Source: Alphaproteobacteria bacterium (GTDB taxonomy: Bacteria > Pseudomonadota > Alphaproteobacteria > Rhodospirillales > WMHbin7). From it: a DNA stretch of 64,000 nt. The translations under genes were made by a program, and so were the position numbers. Below, one piece after another: positions 17,391 through 26,874 of this stretch. Within the stretch, counting starts at the first letter, position 1, and the number at the start of each line of letters is the position of its first letter. The DNA lies in the NCBI GenBank assembly GCA_015232335.1, contig JADFZV010000007.1, forward strand, positions 1 through 64,000, written 5' to 3'. The notes below the pieces were generated by a model. It ran no database searches. It saw only the letters and a list, made by a program, of their open reading frames with translations, and was not told where the DNA came from.

Positions 17391-19169
17391 ATGCCTGCCT
17401 TTCCTACTCTCGATAAGCTCGAAGTGGCCGGCAAGCGCGTTGTCGTGCGCGCCGACCTCAATGTTCCCGTCAAGGACGGTCGCGTAACCGACACAACCCG
17501 CATCGACCGCTCGGCCCAGACCATCAAGGATCTGATGAGTCGGGGCGCCAAAGTGGTTGTCATCTCGCATTTCGGCCGCCCCAAGGGGCGCGATCTGACC
17601 TTTTCGCTCAAGCCCGTGGTGGGTCCGCTCACCAGGGCCTTGGGCGGAAAGATCGTTGCCTTCGCCGAGGATTGCACCGGAGACGCCGCCATCAAGGTGA
17701 TCAGCCAGTTGCGCCCGGGCGATGTGGCGATGATGGAGAATCTGCGTTTTCATCCCGAAGAGGAAAAGAACGACATCGGCTTTGCCCAGAAACTGGCGAT
17801 CCTGGGAGATCTTTATGTCAACGACGCTTTTTCCTGCGCCCACCGCGCCCACGCCTCCACCGAGGCGATTGCCCGCATTCTGCCCTCTGCCGCCGGTCGC
17901 CTGATGCAGGCCGAATTGGAAGCCCTGGGAAAAGCCCTTGAGAAGCCCGAGCATCCGGTGGCCGCCATTGTGGGCGGCGCCAAGGTCTCGACCAAGCTGG
18001 ATCTTCTGGGAAATCTGGTAAGCAAGGTCGACATGCTGATCATCGGCGGCGGCATGGCCAACACATTCCTTTTTGCCCAGGGCGTCGAAGTCGGCCGCTC
18101 GCTGTGCGAACGCAACATGGCAGACACGGCCCGCGAGATTTTGAAGAAAGCGGAAATAGCCGGGTGCCAGATCGTGCTGCCCAGCGATGCCGTGGTGGCC
18201 GCCGACTTGAAGGAGGGCGCTCCTTCGCAGGTCGTCCCCATCGGACAGGTTCCCGCCGACATGATGATTCTGGATACCGGCCCCGATTCGGCACGCGCCA
18301 TTGCGCTGCGCTTGACTGATTGCAAGACCCTGGTCTGGAACGGCCCCCTGGGCGCTTTCGAGACGCGCCCCTTCGACGCCGCCACCAACGAAGTGGCCAG
18401 AGCCGCCGCCCAACTGACCCAGACCGGTAAGCTTCTGACCGTGGCAGGAGGCGGCGATACCGTAGCCGCCCTGGCTCATGCCGGGGTCGAGGAGCAGTTC
18501 TCCTATATCTCGACGGCGGGTGGCGCTTTCCTGGAATGGCTTGAGGGCAAGGTTCTGCCCGGCGTGGCAGCCCTGGGACAAAAGCCCAGCGTCAAGAAGC
18601 TGCCGCCCCCGCCGCCGCCCAAGAAGGTGGTGCCCAAAGCGCCCGAACCCGTGAAGGCGGTTTTGGTTAAGAAAGCTGAAGAGAAAAAGCCCGAAGTGAA
18701 AGCACCGGCCAAAAAGGCAGCCCCGCCTGCGAAGGCGGCGCCCGAGAAAGCGGCGACACCTGCCAAGAAGCCAGCAGCCAAAAAGGCTGCCCCCGCGAAG
18801 AAGGCGGCACCTGCCAAGAAGCCCGCCGCCAAAAAGGCAGCCCCGGTGAAGAAGGCGGCCCCTGCCAAGAAACCCGTGGCCAAAAAGGCGGCCCCTGTGA
18901 AAAAGGCGGCTCCCGCCAAGAAGCCCGTGGCCAAAAAAGCGGCACCCGCCAAGAAGCCCGCTGCCAAAAAGGCAACCCCTGTGAAAAAAGCGGCTCCTGC
19001 GAAGAAGCCCGTGGCCAAAAAGCCATCGCCAACTAAAAAGCCTGCGACCAAGAAGGCGGCACCCGTCAAGAAAGCCGTTGCAAAAAAGCCTGCCCCGGCC
19101 AAAAAACCCGCAGCGAAAAAATCCGTCCCGGCCAAGAAAGCGCCCGCCAAAAAGGGCAAGAAGAAGTAG
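17391..19169 (+). CDS. pgk: Phosphoglycerate kinase with a long Lys/Ala/Pro-rich tail
   Basis: Pgk transfers phosphate between 1,3-bisphosphoglycerate and ADP. The catalytic part fills about residues 1-395, the usual full length: [66 protein letters not shown] and the closing [13 protein letters not shown]. It continues in frame for about 195 residues: first a Pro-rich linker (PPPPPPKK), then over twenty repeats of the type KKAAPAKKP or KKPVAKK, ending GKKK. The tail is strongly basic, resembles histone H1-like or AlgP tails, and is probably disordered and nucleic-acid or polyanion binding. Codon use of the tail stays GC-rich, so it is not an obvious frameshift read-through. A strong terminator follows. 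Confidence 0.95.
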   Translation: MPAFPTLDKLEVAGKRVVVRADLNVPVKDGRVTDTTRIDRSAQTIKDLMSRGAKVVVISHFGRPKGRDLTFSLKPVVGPLTRALGGKIVAFAEDCTGDAAIKVISQLRPGDVAMMENLRFHPEEEKNDIGFAQKLAILGDLYVNDAFSCAHRAHASTEAIARILPSAAGRLMQAELEALGKALEKPEHPVAAIVGGAKVSTKLDLLGNLVSKVDMLIIGGGMANTFLFAQGVEVGRSLCERNMADTAREILKKAEIAGCQIVLPSDAVVAADLKEGAPSQVVPIGQVPADMMILDTGPDSARAIALRLTDCKTLVWNGPLGAFETRPFDAATNEVARAAAQLTQTGKLLTVAGGGDTVAALAHAGVEEQFSYISTAGGAFLEWLEGKVLPGVAALGQKPSVKKLPPPPPPKKVVPKAPEPVKAVLVKKAEEKKPEVKAPAKKAAPPAKAAPEKAATPAKKPAAKKAAPAKKAAPAKKPAAKKAAPVKKAAPAKKPVAKKAAPVKKAAPAKKPVAKKAAPAKKPAAKKATPVKKAAPAKKPVAKKPSPTKKPATKKAAPVKKAVAKKPAPAKKPAAKKSVPAKKAPAKKGKKK

Positions 19170-19196
19170 GCCGCGACAGCCCGGCCAAAGGACCAG

Positions 19197-19225
19197 CGGC
19201 GGAAGGACAACCTTCCGCCGTTTTT
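19197..19225 (+). terminator. Rho-independent terminator after pgk
   Basis: A perfect 10-bp stem, CGGCGGAAGG (19197-19206) with CCTTCCGCCG (19211-19220), has a four-base loop and is followed by TTTTT. It closes the gap-pgk operon. The T run touches the last codon of the convergent peptidase gene, so the hairpin can also slow transcription from the other side. Confidence 0.93.
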
Positions 19226-20351
19226 ATTCGCTCTGCGAGACAGACGGTCTTTTGACCTGCGTTTCCGCGCGTTCATTAGGCAAAAGAGGCTTGCCGCTGG
19301 CAATCTTCTCTTTAATTTCCTGAACGGCGGTTTCCAATGCAATGAACCGTTCTGCCGTTGCCGGGTGGGAAGACCCATGCGAGATCGATCGCGGATTACT
19401 AGCTCCCATACGCCTCCACAGGCCTGGCCCCTGCGAGATGTCGTAACCAGCCCTCGCCACGTAGTACAGCCCAACATAATCCGCTTCATGTTCGAATTCC
19501 TGGCTGTAAACCCCGCCGCCAATATCCGCCCCTATATTCATCGCACCAGGAACGCCAAGAAGAATTTCAAGTGCCGCGCCGAAAGCCATGCCGACAGCCT
19601 TATTTACTTGCTTGGAGGTAATATGTTCACGGGTGTTGTGCGCAATTTCATGGCCAATGATCATGGCAAGTTCGGTCTCCGTCGCCGCCAGATTCAAGAT
19701 CGACGTATGCAGAATGACCTTCTTTCCGTCGGCGAACGCGTTGACCACATCCGAAATTATGATGTCGATTGGGTAATCGCACGAAAGAATGCTTGTTACC
19801 GAAACCTCAAGTTTTTCTTCTCCTCGCAAAAGGACAAGCTTTCTCTCTCCCTCCTGCTGCAACTGTACGAGGGCTTTTTGAATCTGCTCCTTGTCCTTCG
19901 TTACTGGGGTCCCATCGACATTCACAAGGAAATCACCCGGCCTGATTCCAGCGACATCGGCAGGTGTGCCCTTGGCGACGGTCAAAACCGTCAGCCCGTC
20001 CTTATATCCGATGCGGTGCAGGGCGCCTTTCCATTCATCCGGCTGAAGAACGGGGGAAAAGGCAGAAAGGCCAAGCGTATAATTCTTTTTGGGGCACAGG
20101 CTTGCCGAGTTAATGCGGATATTCTCTCCAATCAGCTCGGCCCGTTTTACATGGTCTAAATAGCTTTGAACCGTTGCTTCCTTCTGCCGCTTGACCTCTT
20201 CCTTGATCGCAGCCTCGTCAATGTTCGGTCGCTGCGACATGGGCGCACAAGCGGAGAGAAGCATTGAAGCCAAGGCAAAAAGCCCCATCAATCTGGCAAC
20301 CTGCCTGAATTTTCCGCACAAAATGCCACGATACGTAATCAAGCGACGCAT
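19224..20351 (-). CDS. PDZ-containing M48-family metallopeptidase, lipoprotein
   Basis: A predicted outer-envelope Zn peptidase of 375 residues. The start is ATG 20351, with GGGAGGT six bases before it; it precedes a lipobox (MLLSAC) about 35 residues in, so the mature protein would be lipid-anchored. A PDZ-like module lies at about 130-190 (VAGIRPGDFLVNVDG), and the M48 zinc motif HEIAHN is near 235, with the third ligand probably Glu in EFEHEADYVGLYY. The arrangement recalls LoiP/YcaL/BepA-like quality-control peptidases, but with a PDZ domain in front of the peptidase. The ending overlaps the pgk terminator. Single-gene unit. Confidence 0.88.
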   Translation of the reverse strand: MRRLITYRGILCGKFRQVARLMGLFALASMLLSACAPMSQRPNIDEAAIKEEVKRQKEATVQSYLDHVKRAELIGENIRINSASLCPKKNYTLGLSAFSPVLQPDEWKGALHRIGYKDGLTVLTVAKGTPADVAGIRPGDFLVNVDGTPVTKDKEQIQKALVQLQQEGERKLVLLRGEEKLEVSVTSILSCDYPIDIIISDVVNAFADGKKVILHTSILNLAATETELAMIIGHEIAHNTREHITSKQVNKAVGMAFGAALEILLGVPGAMNIGADIGGGVYSQEFEHEADYVGLYYVARAGYDISQGPGLWRRMGASNPRSISHGSSHPATAERFIALETAVQEIKEKIASGKPLLPNERAETQVKRPSVSQSE

Positions 20352-20518
20352 CTTTCGCACCTCCCCTCTTGCGAGCGTTTGTATTCTATATGTTCTCACG
20401 CGTAGTTGTCGATACCCCCTTTTGCCATAAACGCTGAAATTTTACTCTTCCCCGCCCTGCCTTGCCCCGTGAGGCCCGGAAGGATATAACGGCCCCAGGC
20501 ATTTCAGGGAGATCGGCG

Positions 20519-21505
20519 ATGTATGTGGTGACCGGAGGGGCCGGATTTATCGGCTCGAACATCGTGGCGGCCCTCGAGGCCAGGGGCATCACCGACATCG
20601 TGGTGGTTGATCGCCTGCGTTCGAACGAGAAGTGGCGCAATCTAGCCAAGCGCGAACTGGCCGATATCGTAGCACCTGAGAATTTGTTCCAGTATCTCGA
20701 CGCCAACGCCAGCGCCATCAAATGCATCTTTCACATGGGCGCCATTTCGGCGACCACCGAGAAGGATGCCGATCTCATCATCACCAATAACTTCCGACTC
20801 TCACTAGCGCTCTGGGTCTGGTGCACGGCCAATCATGTGCGCCTGATCTACGCCTCGTCTGCCGCCACCTACGGCGATGGCGAGGCAGGTTTCAACGACG
20901 ACAGTACTCCCGAAGGCTTGGCCCATCTGCATCCCATGAACGCCTATGGCTGGTCGAAGCATCTGTTCGACCGAAGGGTGGCGCGCCTGATGCACAATCC
21001 CAAGGCCTGCCCCCCCCAGTGGGTTGGCTTGAAATTCTTCAATGTCTATGGCCCTAACGAGCATCACAAGGGCGGACAGAAAAGCGTGGTGGCGCAGATA
21101 TTCCCGCAAGCCGAGGGCGGCAATCCGGCGCATCTGTTCCGCTCGCACAATCCGAAATATCCGGATGGCGGCCAGTTGCGCGACTTCGTCTATATCGACG
21201 ACTGCGTGGATGTGATGATGTGGCTGCTCGACAACCCGCATGTGAGCGGACTTTACAACCTGGGCACCGGACAGGCCCGCAGCTTCCTCGATCTGGCAAG
21301 CTCGGTCTATCGGGCGCTGGGCAAGGAGCCCTATATCAAATACATCGATACGCCTGCGGAAATCCGCTCGAAATACCAGTATTTCACAGAAGCCCGCATG
21401 GCGCGTCTGCGCGCGGCGGGCTATGTGCGCTCCTTCACCTCGCTGGAGGACGGTGTTACACGCTACGTGCAGAAATATCTCGCCAGTCCCGATCCCTACA
21501 AATAA
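20519..21505 (+). CDS. hldD: ADP-L-glycero-D-manno-heptose-6-epimerase
   Basis: HldD makes ADP-L-glycero-D-manno-heptose for the lipopolysaccharide inner core. The 328-residue SDR-type epimerase shows GGAGFIGSNIVAALE at the start, SSAATYG, the catalytic YGWSKHLFD (YxxxK) near 141, and FFNVYGPNEHHKG near 175, which is typical of HldD. ATG 20519 is chosen because the nucleotide-binding motif begins five residues later, and GGGAGA precedes it. It is followed by lgt after 16 bases, so two envelope-building genes are cotranscribed. Confidence 0.95.
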   Translation: MYVVTGGAGFIGSNIVAALEARGITDIVVVDRLRSNEKWRNLAKRELADIVAPENLFQYLDANASAIKCIFHMGAISATTEKDADLIITNNFRLSLALWVWCTANHVRLIYASSAATYGDGEAGFNDDSTPEGLAHLHPMNAYGWSKHLFDRRVARLMHNPKACPPQWVGLKFFNVYGPNEHHKGGQKSVVAQIFPQAEGGNPAHLFRSHNPKYPDGGQLRDFVYIDDCVDVMMWLLDNPHVSGLYNLGTGQARSFLDLASSVYRALGKEPYIKYIDTPAEIRSKYQYFTEARMARLRAAGYVRSFTSLEDGVTRYVQKYLASPDPYK

Positions 21506-21521
21506 GTCAGGGCACACGCTC

Positions 21522-22325
21522 ATGGGCCTGCTCGCCCTTCCCTTTCCGGCCTTCGATCCGGTGATCATCTCGATTGGCCCCTTGGCGATCCGCTGGTATG
21601 CCTTGGCCTATATCTTCGGCCTGGTGCTGGGCTGGCGCTATGTGCGCCGCCTGTGCGTCCATCCGCCCCATCCCATGACGCCAGAGCAGGTCGATGATTT
21701 TCTGACCTGGGCCACGCTGGGCGTCGTTCTGGGCGGTCGCCTGGGCTATGTGCTGTTTTATCAGCCCCAGCACTATCTGACACATCCCTTGGAGATTTTC
21801 TTCGTCTGGCAGGGCGGCATGTCTTTTCATGGAGGGGCCGCAGGCGTCATCGCCGCCCTTTGGCTGTTGGCCCACAAGAACAAGCTGTCTTTCCTGCGCA
21901 TCGGCGATGTGGTTTGTGCCGCCGTTCCCATCGGGCTTTTGCTGGGGCGCATCGCCAATTTCATAAATGGCGAATTATGGGGCCGCCAAGCCCCCGACGA
22001 CCTGCCCTGGGCCATGATCTTTCCGACAGGCGGGCCGGTGGCGCGCCATCCCAGCCAGCTTTACGAAGCGGCTCTTGAGGGAGCGCTGCTGTTCCTGATC
22101 ATGGCTCTTCTGTGGCGCAATGAAAAACTTCGCGCCAAGCCCGGTTTTCTGGCGGGCGCCTTTCTGGCGGGCTATGGCATCACGCGCTCGGTGGCCGAGC
22201 TTTTCCGCCAGCCCGACGCCTTTCTAGGCTTTCTGGCGGGCGGGGCCACCATGGGCCAGCTTCTGTCGGTGCCCATGGTTCTGGTTGGCGCCGGACTGAT
22301 GCTTTTCGTCTGGCGCAAGGCGTGA
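21522..22325 (+). CDS. lgt: Prolipoprotein diacylglyceryl transferase
   Basis: Lgt moves diacylglycerol from phosphatidylglycerol to the lipobox Cys of prolipoproteins, in the inner membrane. The 267-residue protein has seven hydrophobic segments and the Lgt signature GRIANFINGELWGR near 147, with RHPSQLYEA near 185 and GYGITR near 235. ATG 21522 is used; an in-frame start about 100 bases upstream lies inside hldD and is rejected. Its stop overlaps the next gene (GTGA). The window holds at least four predicted lipoproteins that would be substrates. Confidence 0.96.
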   Translation: MGLLALPFPAFDPVIISIGPLAIRWYALAYIFGLVLGWRYVRRLCVHPPHPMTPEQVDDFLTWATLGVVLGGRLGYVLFYQPQHYLTHPLEIFFVWQGGMSFHGGAAGVIAALWLLAHKNKLSFLRIGDVVCAAVPIGLLLGRIANFINGELWGRQAPDDLPWAMIFPTGGPVARHPSQLYEAALEGALLFLIMALLWRNEKLRAKPGFLAGAFLAGYGITRSVAELFRQPDAFLGFLAGGATMGQLLSVPMVLVGAGLMLFVWRKA

Positions 22326-23395
22326 CTTCCAGCGCCCTTATTGACATCTTGAAAGCAGAAGGTCCCGTTCCGGTCGAACGATTCTTCGAGCTTTCGGTCA
22401 GCGCCTATTACGCCCAGGGCACTGCTTTCGGACGATCCGGCGATTTCACCACGGCTCCCGAGATCAGTCAGGTCTTCGGTGAATTGATCGGTGGCTGGTG
22501 CGCGCTTACCTGGGAAAGCCTGGGCAAACCCAATCCCTTTTTGCTGGTGGAACTTGGGCCAGGGCGCGGCACCTTGATGGCCGATCTGATGCGCGCGGCC
22601 AGCCAGATGCCCGGCTTTTGCCAGGCATCCCGGCTGCATCTGGTCGAGACCAGCCCCGCCTTGCGCCAGCAGCAGGCCGATGCGCTTTCCGCTTTTAATC
22701 CGGTCTGGCACGAAACCCTGGCGACGGTTCCCAAGGACAACCCCCTTCTCATCGTCGCCAATGAATTTCTGGATGCCCTGCCCATTCGCCAGTTCGTCCG
22801 CCAGCCAGACGGCTGGCACGAGCGCTTGGTCGAAATCGGCCCGCACGGAAAGGCTTGCTTTTGCCTGTCTCGCGAGACGTCCCCCGATGCCGCGGCTCTG
22901 CTGGCGCCCTCGCTGCTTGATGCCCCCATCGGCGCTATCGCGGAAGCTTGCCCGACAGCCTTGCGACTGATCGATGAGATAGCGTTGCGTTTGCAAAGGC
23001 AGAGTGGAAGCGCTCTGATTATCGACTACGGTCCCCTGGAAAGCGGAATCGGCGACAGCCTTCAGGCGGTAAGGGGCCATGCCTTCGTTCCTGTCCTGGA
23101 TAATCCCGGACAGGTCGATCTGACCGCCCATGTCGATTTCGCCGCCCTGGCCCACAGGGCAAGAGCCCAGGGACTTTGCGTCTGGGGGCCTGTCATGCAA
23201 GGTGTTTGGCTGCAGCGCCTGGGCATTCTGGAGCGGACACGCCAGCTTGCCCAAGGCGCCAAGCCCCTACAAAATGAATTGCTTCTTTCGGGTACCCGGC
23301 GCTTGATCGATCCAAAGGAAATGGGCACTCTGTTCAAACTGTTGGCGCTTACCCTTCCCGGCTTTCCCGTTCCATCAGGTTTCGAGGTGTCATGA
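22322..23395 (+). CDS. SAM-dependent methyltransferase, MidA/NDUFAF7 family
   Basis: The 357-residue protein matches the family of mitochondrial NDUFAF7 (MidA), which methylates an Arg of a complex I subunit during assembly. Visible features are an N-terminal YYAQGTAFGRSGDFTTAPEISQVFGE segment (read in two parts: YYAQGTAFGRSG, DFTTAPEISQVFG), the SAM loop VELGPGRGTLMADL near 80, and NEFLDALPIRQF near 148. GTG at 22322 overlaps the lgt stop. In bacteria the target has not been shown for this protein; the complex I link is from the family only. Confidence 0.86.
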   Translation: MTSSALIDILKAEGPVPVERFFELSVSAYYAQGTAFGRSGDFTTAPEISQVFGELIGGWCALTWESLGKPNPFLLVELGPGRGTLMADLMRAASQMPGFCQASRLHLVETSPALRQQQADALSAFNPVWHETLATVPKDNPLLIVANEFLDALPIRQFVRQPDGWHERLVEIGPHGKACFCLSRETSPDAAALLAPSLLDAPIGAIAEACPTALRLIDEIALRLQRQSGSALIIDYGPLESGIGDSLQAVRGHAFVPVLDNPGQVDLTAHVDFAALAHRARAQGLCVWGPVMQGVWLQRLGILERTRQLAQGAKPLQNELLLSGTRRLIDPKEMGTLFKLLALTLPGFPVPSGFEVS

Positions 23396-24159
23396 TCACC
23401 GTTTCTGCACTGAATGATGTCTCCCGGGTCCGACATGGATTTTTCACGCGCCAAGGCGGCGTCAGCGAGGAAATTTACGAGTCCCTGAATTGCGGTTTCG
23501 GTTCCGGCGATGCGCCCGAGAAAGTTGCGGCCAACCGACGGGCGGCTCTCGCCATGATGGACCAGACGCCAGACCAACTGGTCACCGTTCGCCAGGAACA
23601 TACGATCAGGGCCATTACCGTCGATGCCCCCTTTGCCGAAGATCAAAGACCGGTGGCCGATGCGCTGGTCACCAACAAGCGCGGCCTGGTGCTGGGCGTT
23701 CTGACGGCAGACTGTGCGCCGGTTCTGATTGCCGACGGCAAGGCCGGCGTGGTGGCGGCGGCCCATGCGGGCTGGCGCGGCGCACTGGCCGGCATTCTGG
23801 AAGCCACGTTGAAGGAAATGGTCAATCTGGGGGCAAAGCCGACCAATATGGTGGTCGCCGTGGGGCCTTCGATCACAAGGCGTTCTTACGAAGTCAGCGA
23901 GGATTTCGTCAACGCCTTCATGGCAGAGACCAACGAGAACGGCTATTTCTTCCAAGAATCCGTTGTCGAGGGGCGCTATAAATTCGACCTGCCGGGCTAT
24001 ATTTCGCGCAAACTGTCGCGTTTGGGCGTGTCGATGGTGACCATGACGCCCTGCGACACCTGCCTGGAGGCCGAGCGCTTTTTCAGCTATCGCCGGTCCT
24101 GCCTGATGGGTGAAACTGCTTATGGCCGACAGTTGTCGGCCATCGTCATCGAGGAATGA
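23392..24159 (+). CDS. pgeF: Peptidoglycan editing factor / multicopper polyphenol oxidase-like purine nucleoside enzyme
   Basis: This 255-residue protein belongs to the YfiH/LACC1 family (PgeF), associated with correcting L-Ser misincorporation in peptidoglycan and with purine nucleoside phosphorolysis. The Zn-site residues are seen in TADCAPVLIAD and AAHAGWRGAL near 125, with a further Cys in TPCDTCLEAERFFSYRR. The start overlaps the previous stop (ATGA). Position next to lgt and a lipoprotein suggests an envelope role. Confidence 0.92.
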   Translation: MITVSALNDVSRVRHGFFTRQGGVSEEIYESLNCGFGSGDAPEKVAANRRAALAMMDQTPDQLVTVRQEHTIRAITVDAPFAEDQRPVADALVTNKRGLVLGVLTADCAPVLIADGKAGVVAAAHAGWRGALAGILEATLKEMVNLGAKPTNMVVAVGPSITRRSYEVSEDFVNAFMAETNENGYFFQESVVEGRYKFDLPGYISRKLSRLGVSMVTMTPCDTCLEAERFFSYRRSCLMGETAYGRQLSAIVIEE

Positions 24160-25028
24160 CCCTTTTCCGATTTGCAATCATGCCGGGCTTGGCCCTTTTG
24201 CTGGCCGCCTGTCCCCAACTGCCGCGCCCCTTCGAACATGAACGGGCGAACCCGCTGCTTGATCTCGACGACCGGGCGGGCGTGGTGCTGGCTTTCGAGT
24301 CCGACATTCCCGCTGATTTCGCAAAAGCCGTGCAGACGGCCCTGGCCAAACAGGACGTGCCAGCCCGAATCGAAGCAGCCCCCAAGGGCGCCTTGCCCCT
24401 GAAACTTCGCCAGCGCAGAGAATCGCTTTCGCCAGAATCCGACCGGCTGGAACTGTTCTGGGAACTGCATGACAGTGAGGGACTGGTCATCGATCATTTC
24501 GACCAGCAGGCTCGCGTCGGCGCGAAAGACTGGGCGCAAGGTGCGTCACCCTTGATGAAACGCCTGGCCGAGGAAGCCGCACCCCGGCTGGCCCGTCTGA
24601 TGCCGGTGGAGGAAGGGACGCGACCCTCCGACTCGCCTCTGGCCACGGCAAAGAGACCGCGCCTGCTGCTGGAAAGCGTGGAAGGTGCCCCCGGCGATGG
24701 CAACACAGCCCTTACCGGGTCCATGCGTCTGGCTCTGTCTGCCAAGGGAATCGAGATGGCGACCAGCCCCGAGGCCGACGTGTTTCGTCTGAAGGCCAAG
24801 GTACGGGTGGAGAAAACGCTCCCTGCCGGGCAAAGCCTGCATATCGATTGGATTCTGTCCGATCCCAAGGGCGCTGAAATGGCCGTTCTGGAACAGGATG
24901 GTGCCGTCCCCGAGGGGCTTTTGGACAAACCCTGGGGGCTTTTGGCCCGCGAAATCGTGGCCGGAACCGCTCAGGAACTGGCGGGGCTGCTGAAAGAAGC
25001 TGGAATCTCTCTTAAACCCCGCTCTTGA
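24156..25028 (+). CDS. Predicted lipoprotein of unknown function
   Basis: The 290-residue product starts inside the pgeF stop and carries a lipoprotein signal (MPGLALLLAAC, Cys at about residue 19). The rest is soluble, with alternating strands and no repeated motif, and contains DRAGVVLAFESDIPADFAKAV near the start of the mature part and IVAGTAQELAGLLKEAGI at the end. I recognise no named domain. It is the last gene of the hldD-lgt-midA-pgeF run; function is unknown. Confidence 0.8.
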   Translation: MTLFRFAIMPGLALLLAACPQLPRPFEHERANPLLDLDDRAGVVLAFESDIPADFAKAVQTALAKQDVPARIEAAPKGALPLKLRQRRESLSPESDRLELFWELHDSEGLVIDHFDQQARVGAKDWAQGASPLMKRLAEEAAPRLARLMPVEEGTRPSDSPLATAKRPRLLLESVEGAPGDGNTALTGSMRLALSAKGIEMATSPEADVFRLKAKVRVEKTLPAGQSLHIDWILSDPKGAEMAVLEQDGAVPEGLLDKPWGLLAREIVAGTAQELAGLLKEAGISLKPRS

Positions 25029-25084
25029 CCCAGAGGCTTTGATGCCTCAGCTTCTTGCCCATAAAATTAAGGAGGTCTTTCACC

Positions 25085-25516
25085 ATGTCTACCGCAGGCC
25101 TGCTGCCGCATATCACGGCGACCCTGAACGCGCTTTCTTCCTTGCTGCTGATTGCCGGATTTCTTCTGGTGCGTTTTGGCAACCGCGACACCCACCGCAA
25201 GGTGATGATGGGCGCCCTGGCCTCTTCGGCCCTCTTTCTGGCCTTCTATCTGGTTTACCACTTCACGGCCCCGGTCTTCGTCTTTCCCGGGCCTGACTCG
25301 GTCAAACCGCTCTACTACACCCTGCTGATCAGCCATGTGGTGCTGTCGCTGGTTATCCTGCCCTTCATCTTCCTGACCGTTAAGCGCGCCCTGGCGGGTG
25401 CCGTGGATCGCCACCGGCCCATGGCTCGTTTCACCCTGCCCGTCTGGCTGTATGTCTCGGTTTCGGGCTTCGTGGTCTATCTGATGCTCTATCACGTCTA
25501 TCCGCCCGCCGCGTGA
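25085..25516 (+). CDS. DUF420 membrane protein
   Basis: A 143-residue integral membrane protein with four predicted helices (LLLIAGFLLVRFG, MGALASSALFLAFYLVYHF, LLISHVVLSLVILPFIFLTV, LPVWLYVSVSGFVVYLML). DUF420 proteins are commonly found with heme-copper oxidases, where they may act as a small accessory subunit or in assembly. ATG 25085 has a full AGGAGGT seven bases before it, which decides the start. Its stop overlaps the oxidase subunit gene, so it is the first gene of the three-gene unit 25085-27346. Confidence 0.85.
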   Translation: MSTAGLLPHITATLNALSSLLLIAGFLLVRFGNRDTHRKVMMGALASSALFLAFYLVYHFTAPVFVFPGPDSVKPLYYTLLISHVVLSLVILPFIFLTVKRALAGAVDRHRPMARFTLPVWLYVSVSGFVVYLMLYHVYPPAA

Positions 25517-26874
25517 TGGAGGAACTGAAACGCGATATCGAGCGAACCGGCTTAGGAGCGGAAGTCCGCGCCTGGGCCTTGCTTGCCATCGCCGCCCTGG
25601 CCGTGGCCGGGGTGTTCGCCCTGCTGCTGGCGCTTTCGCGCACACCGCATGTGCAAGAGCTGATGCCCTGGTCCTGGCAGAGCTTCTTTCACAAGGGCCT
25701 GATCACGCATGTCATCTTTTCCTTCATCGTCTGGTTCGTGGCCGTTCAAGGCCTGATCAGCACAGTCGCCACGGCAAAAGCCGCCCCAAGCACTGGCATG
25801 CGCCTTAAGCTTCTGGGGCCGGTCGCACTGGCGGCGACGGTGCTGTCCTATGCGCTGCTTTCCGCCCCCGCCCTCCTGGATCGCGGCCCTCCTTCGCTCA
25901 ACAATTATGTGCCGGTGCTGGACGACCCGCTTTACTACGCAGGCGTCACCATTCTGTTCCTGGGCGTCGGCCTGTCGGCGCTGCGCCTTCTTCTGCAGTT
26001 GCTCGGAAACAAGGCCCGTCTCGATTGTTTCGCCTACGGAACCAGCATTGCTGCCGCCCTTTATCTGATCGCCCTGTTCTGCCTGCTTCTGACCTGGATG
26101 CAGTTGCCCATCGGCCTTGAGATGCCGACCCGCAACGAACATCTGTTCTGGGGCCCCGGCCATCTTTTGCAATTCTGCAACGTGGCCCTTCTGATCACCG
26201 GCTGGCAACTTTTGTCGAATGCCCTGCCCGAGCGCCTGTTCCGCCCGCTGCTCTTCAGCCTGATTCCCTTTTCCCTGACGGGCATCGCCTTTCTTGCTCT
26301 GCATGATCTGCCCAGTCTGGCGCTCAAACAATCCTATACCGACCTCTTGTGGTACGGCATGGCGCTGCAGCCTCTGATCGCCGGTCTGGCCGTGGCCCGC
26401 CATCTTCTGAGCCAGCCCAATCGCAAGGGAACGGCAGGCTGGGCGATGATGCTCTCGCTTCTGCTGTTCGGCGCGGGCGGCATCATGGGCTATTTCCTGG
26501 GTCCCAACGATACCCGCATTCCCTCGCACTACCATGCCGTGATCGGCGGGGGGAATCTGGTCTTTATGGGTCTTTATCTGACCTGGCTGCTGCCGATCCT
26601 GGAGCGGGTACCCAAGCGTCCGCGTCTGGCCACCGCCAGCGTCATTCTCTATGGCTTCGGCCAGTTCGCCTGGACCGCAGGCATGTTCCTGGCAGGGCTC
26701 ATGGGTGTCGCGCGAAAGACGGCCGGGGCCGCTCAGGGCCTCGACAGTTCGGCCAAGATCGTTTCCATGAGCATCATGGGCGCAGGCGGCGTGATTGCCG
26801 TCGTCGGCGGCATTCTGTTTGTCGCCATCGTCCTTGCCGCCCTTTTGAGAAAAAGGGGGCCGCATGGCGCGTAA
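25513..26874 (+). CDS. Divergent heme-copper oxidoreductase subunit I-like protein
   Basis: A 453-residue membrane protein with about twelve helices and a heme-copper oxidase (PF00115-like) pattern. Heme ligand candidates are His66 (KGLITHVIF), His339 and His341 in SHYHAVIGGGNL, which matches the HxH of helix X. One active-site His is seen at 217 (FWGPGHLLQF, where oxidases have W-x-GH). In helix VII, where oxidases have a His-His pair, I see only LHD (His264-Asp265). The helix VI Tyr of A- and B-type oxidases is absent. The protein is also shorter than typical subunit I (about 530). It could be a nitric-oxide-reductase-like or otherwise divergent member; the reaction is not settled by sequence alone. 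It lies between DUF420 and a CuA subunit. Confidence 0.78.
   Translation: MMEELKRDIERTGLGAEVRAWALLAIAALAVAGVFALLLALSRTPHVQELMPWSWQSFFHKGLITHVIFSFIVWFVAVQGLISTVATAKAAPSTGMRLKLLGPVALAATVLSYALLSAPALLDRGPPSLNNYVPVLDDPLYYAGVTILFLGVGLSALRLLLQLLGNKARLDCFAYGTSIAAALYLIALFCLLLTWMQLPIGLEMPTRNEHLFWGPGHLLQFCNVALLITGWQLLSNALPERLFRPLLFSLIPFSLTGIAFLALHDLPSLALKQSYTDLLWYGMALQPLIAGLAVARHLLSQPNRKGTAGWAMMLSLLLFGAGGIMGYFLGPNDTRIPSHYHAVIGGGNLVFMGLYLTWLLPILERVPKRPRLATASVILYGFGQFAWTAGMFLAGLMGVARKTAGAAQGLDSSAKIVSMSIMGAGGVIAVVGGILFVAIVLAALLRKRGPHGA

Noticed and set aside
18700..19160. Tandem repeats in the pgk tail as a CRISPR array
   Set aside because: The units are short, uneven and in frame with the protein; there are no unique spacers. 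No CRISPR array was seen in the window.
18503..19522. Minus-strand frame opposite the pgk tail with many hydrophobic repeats (FLAGAAF type)
   Set aside because: It is the reverse complement of the Lys/Ala/Pro repeats; the apparent membrane repeats are an artefact.
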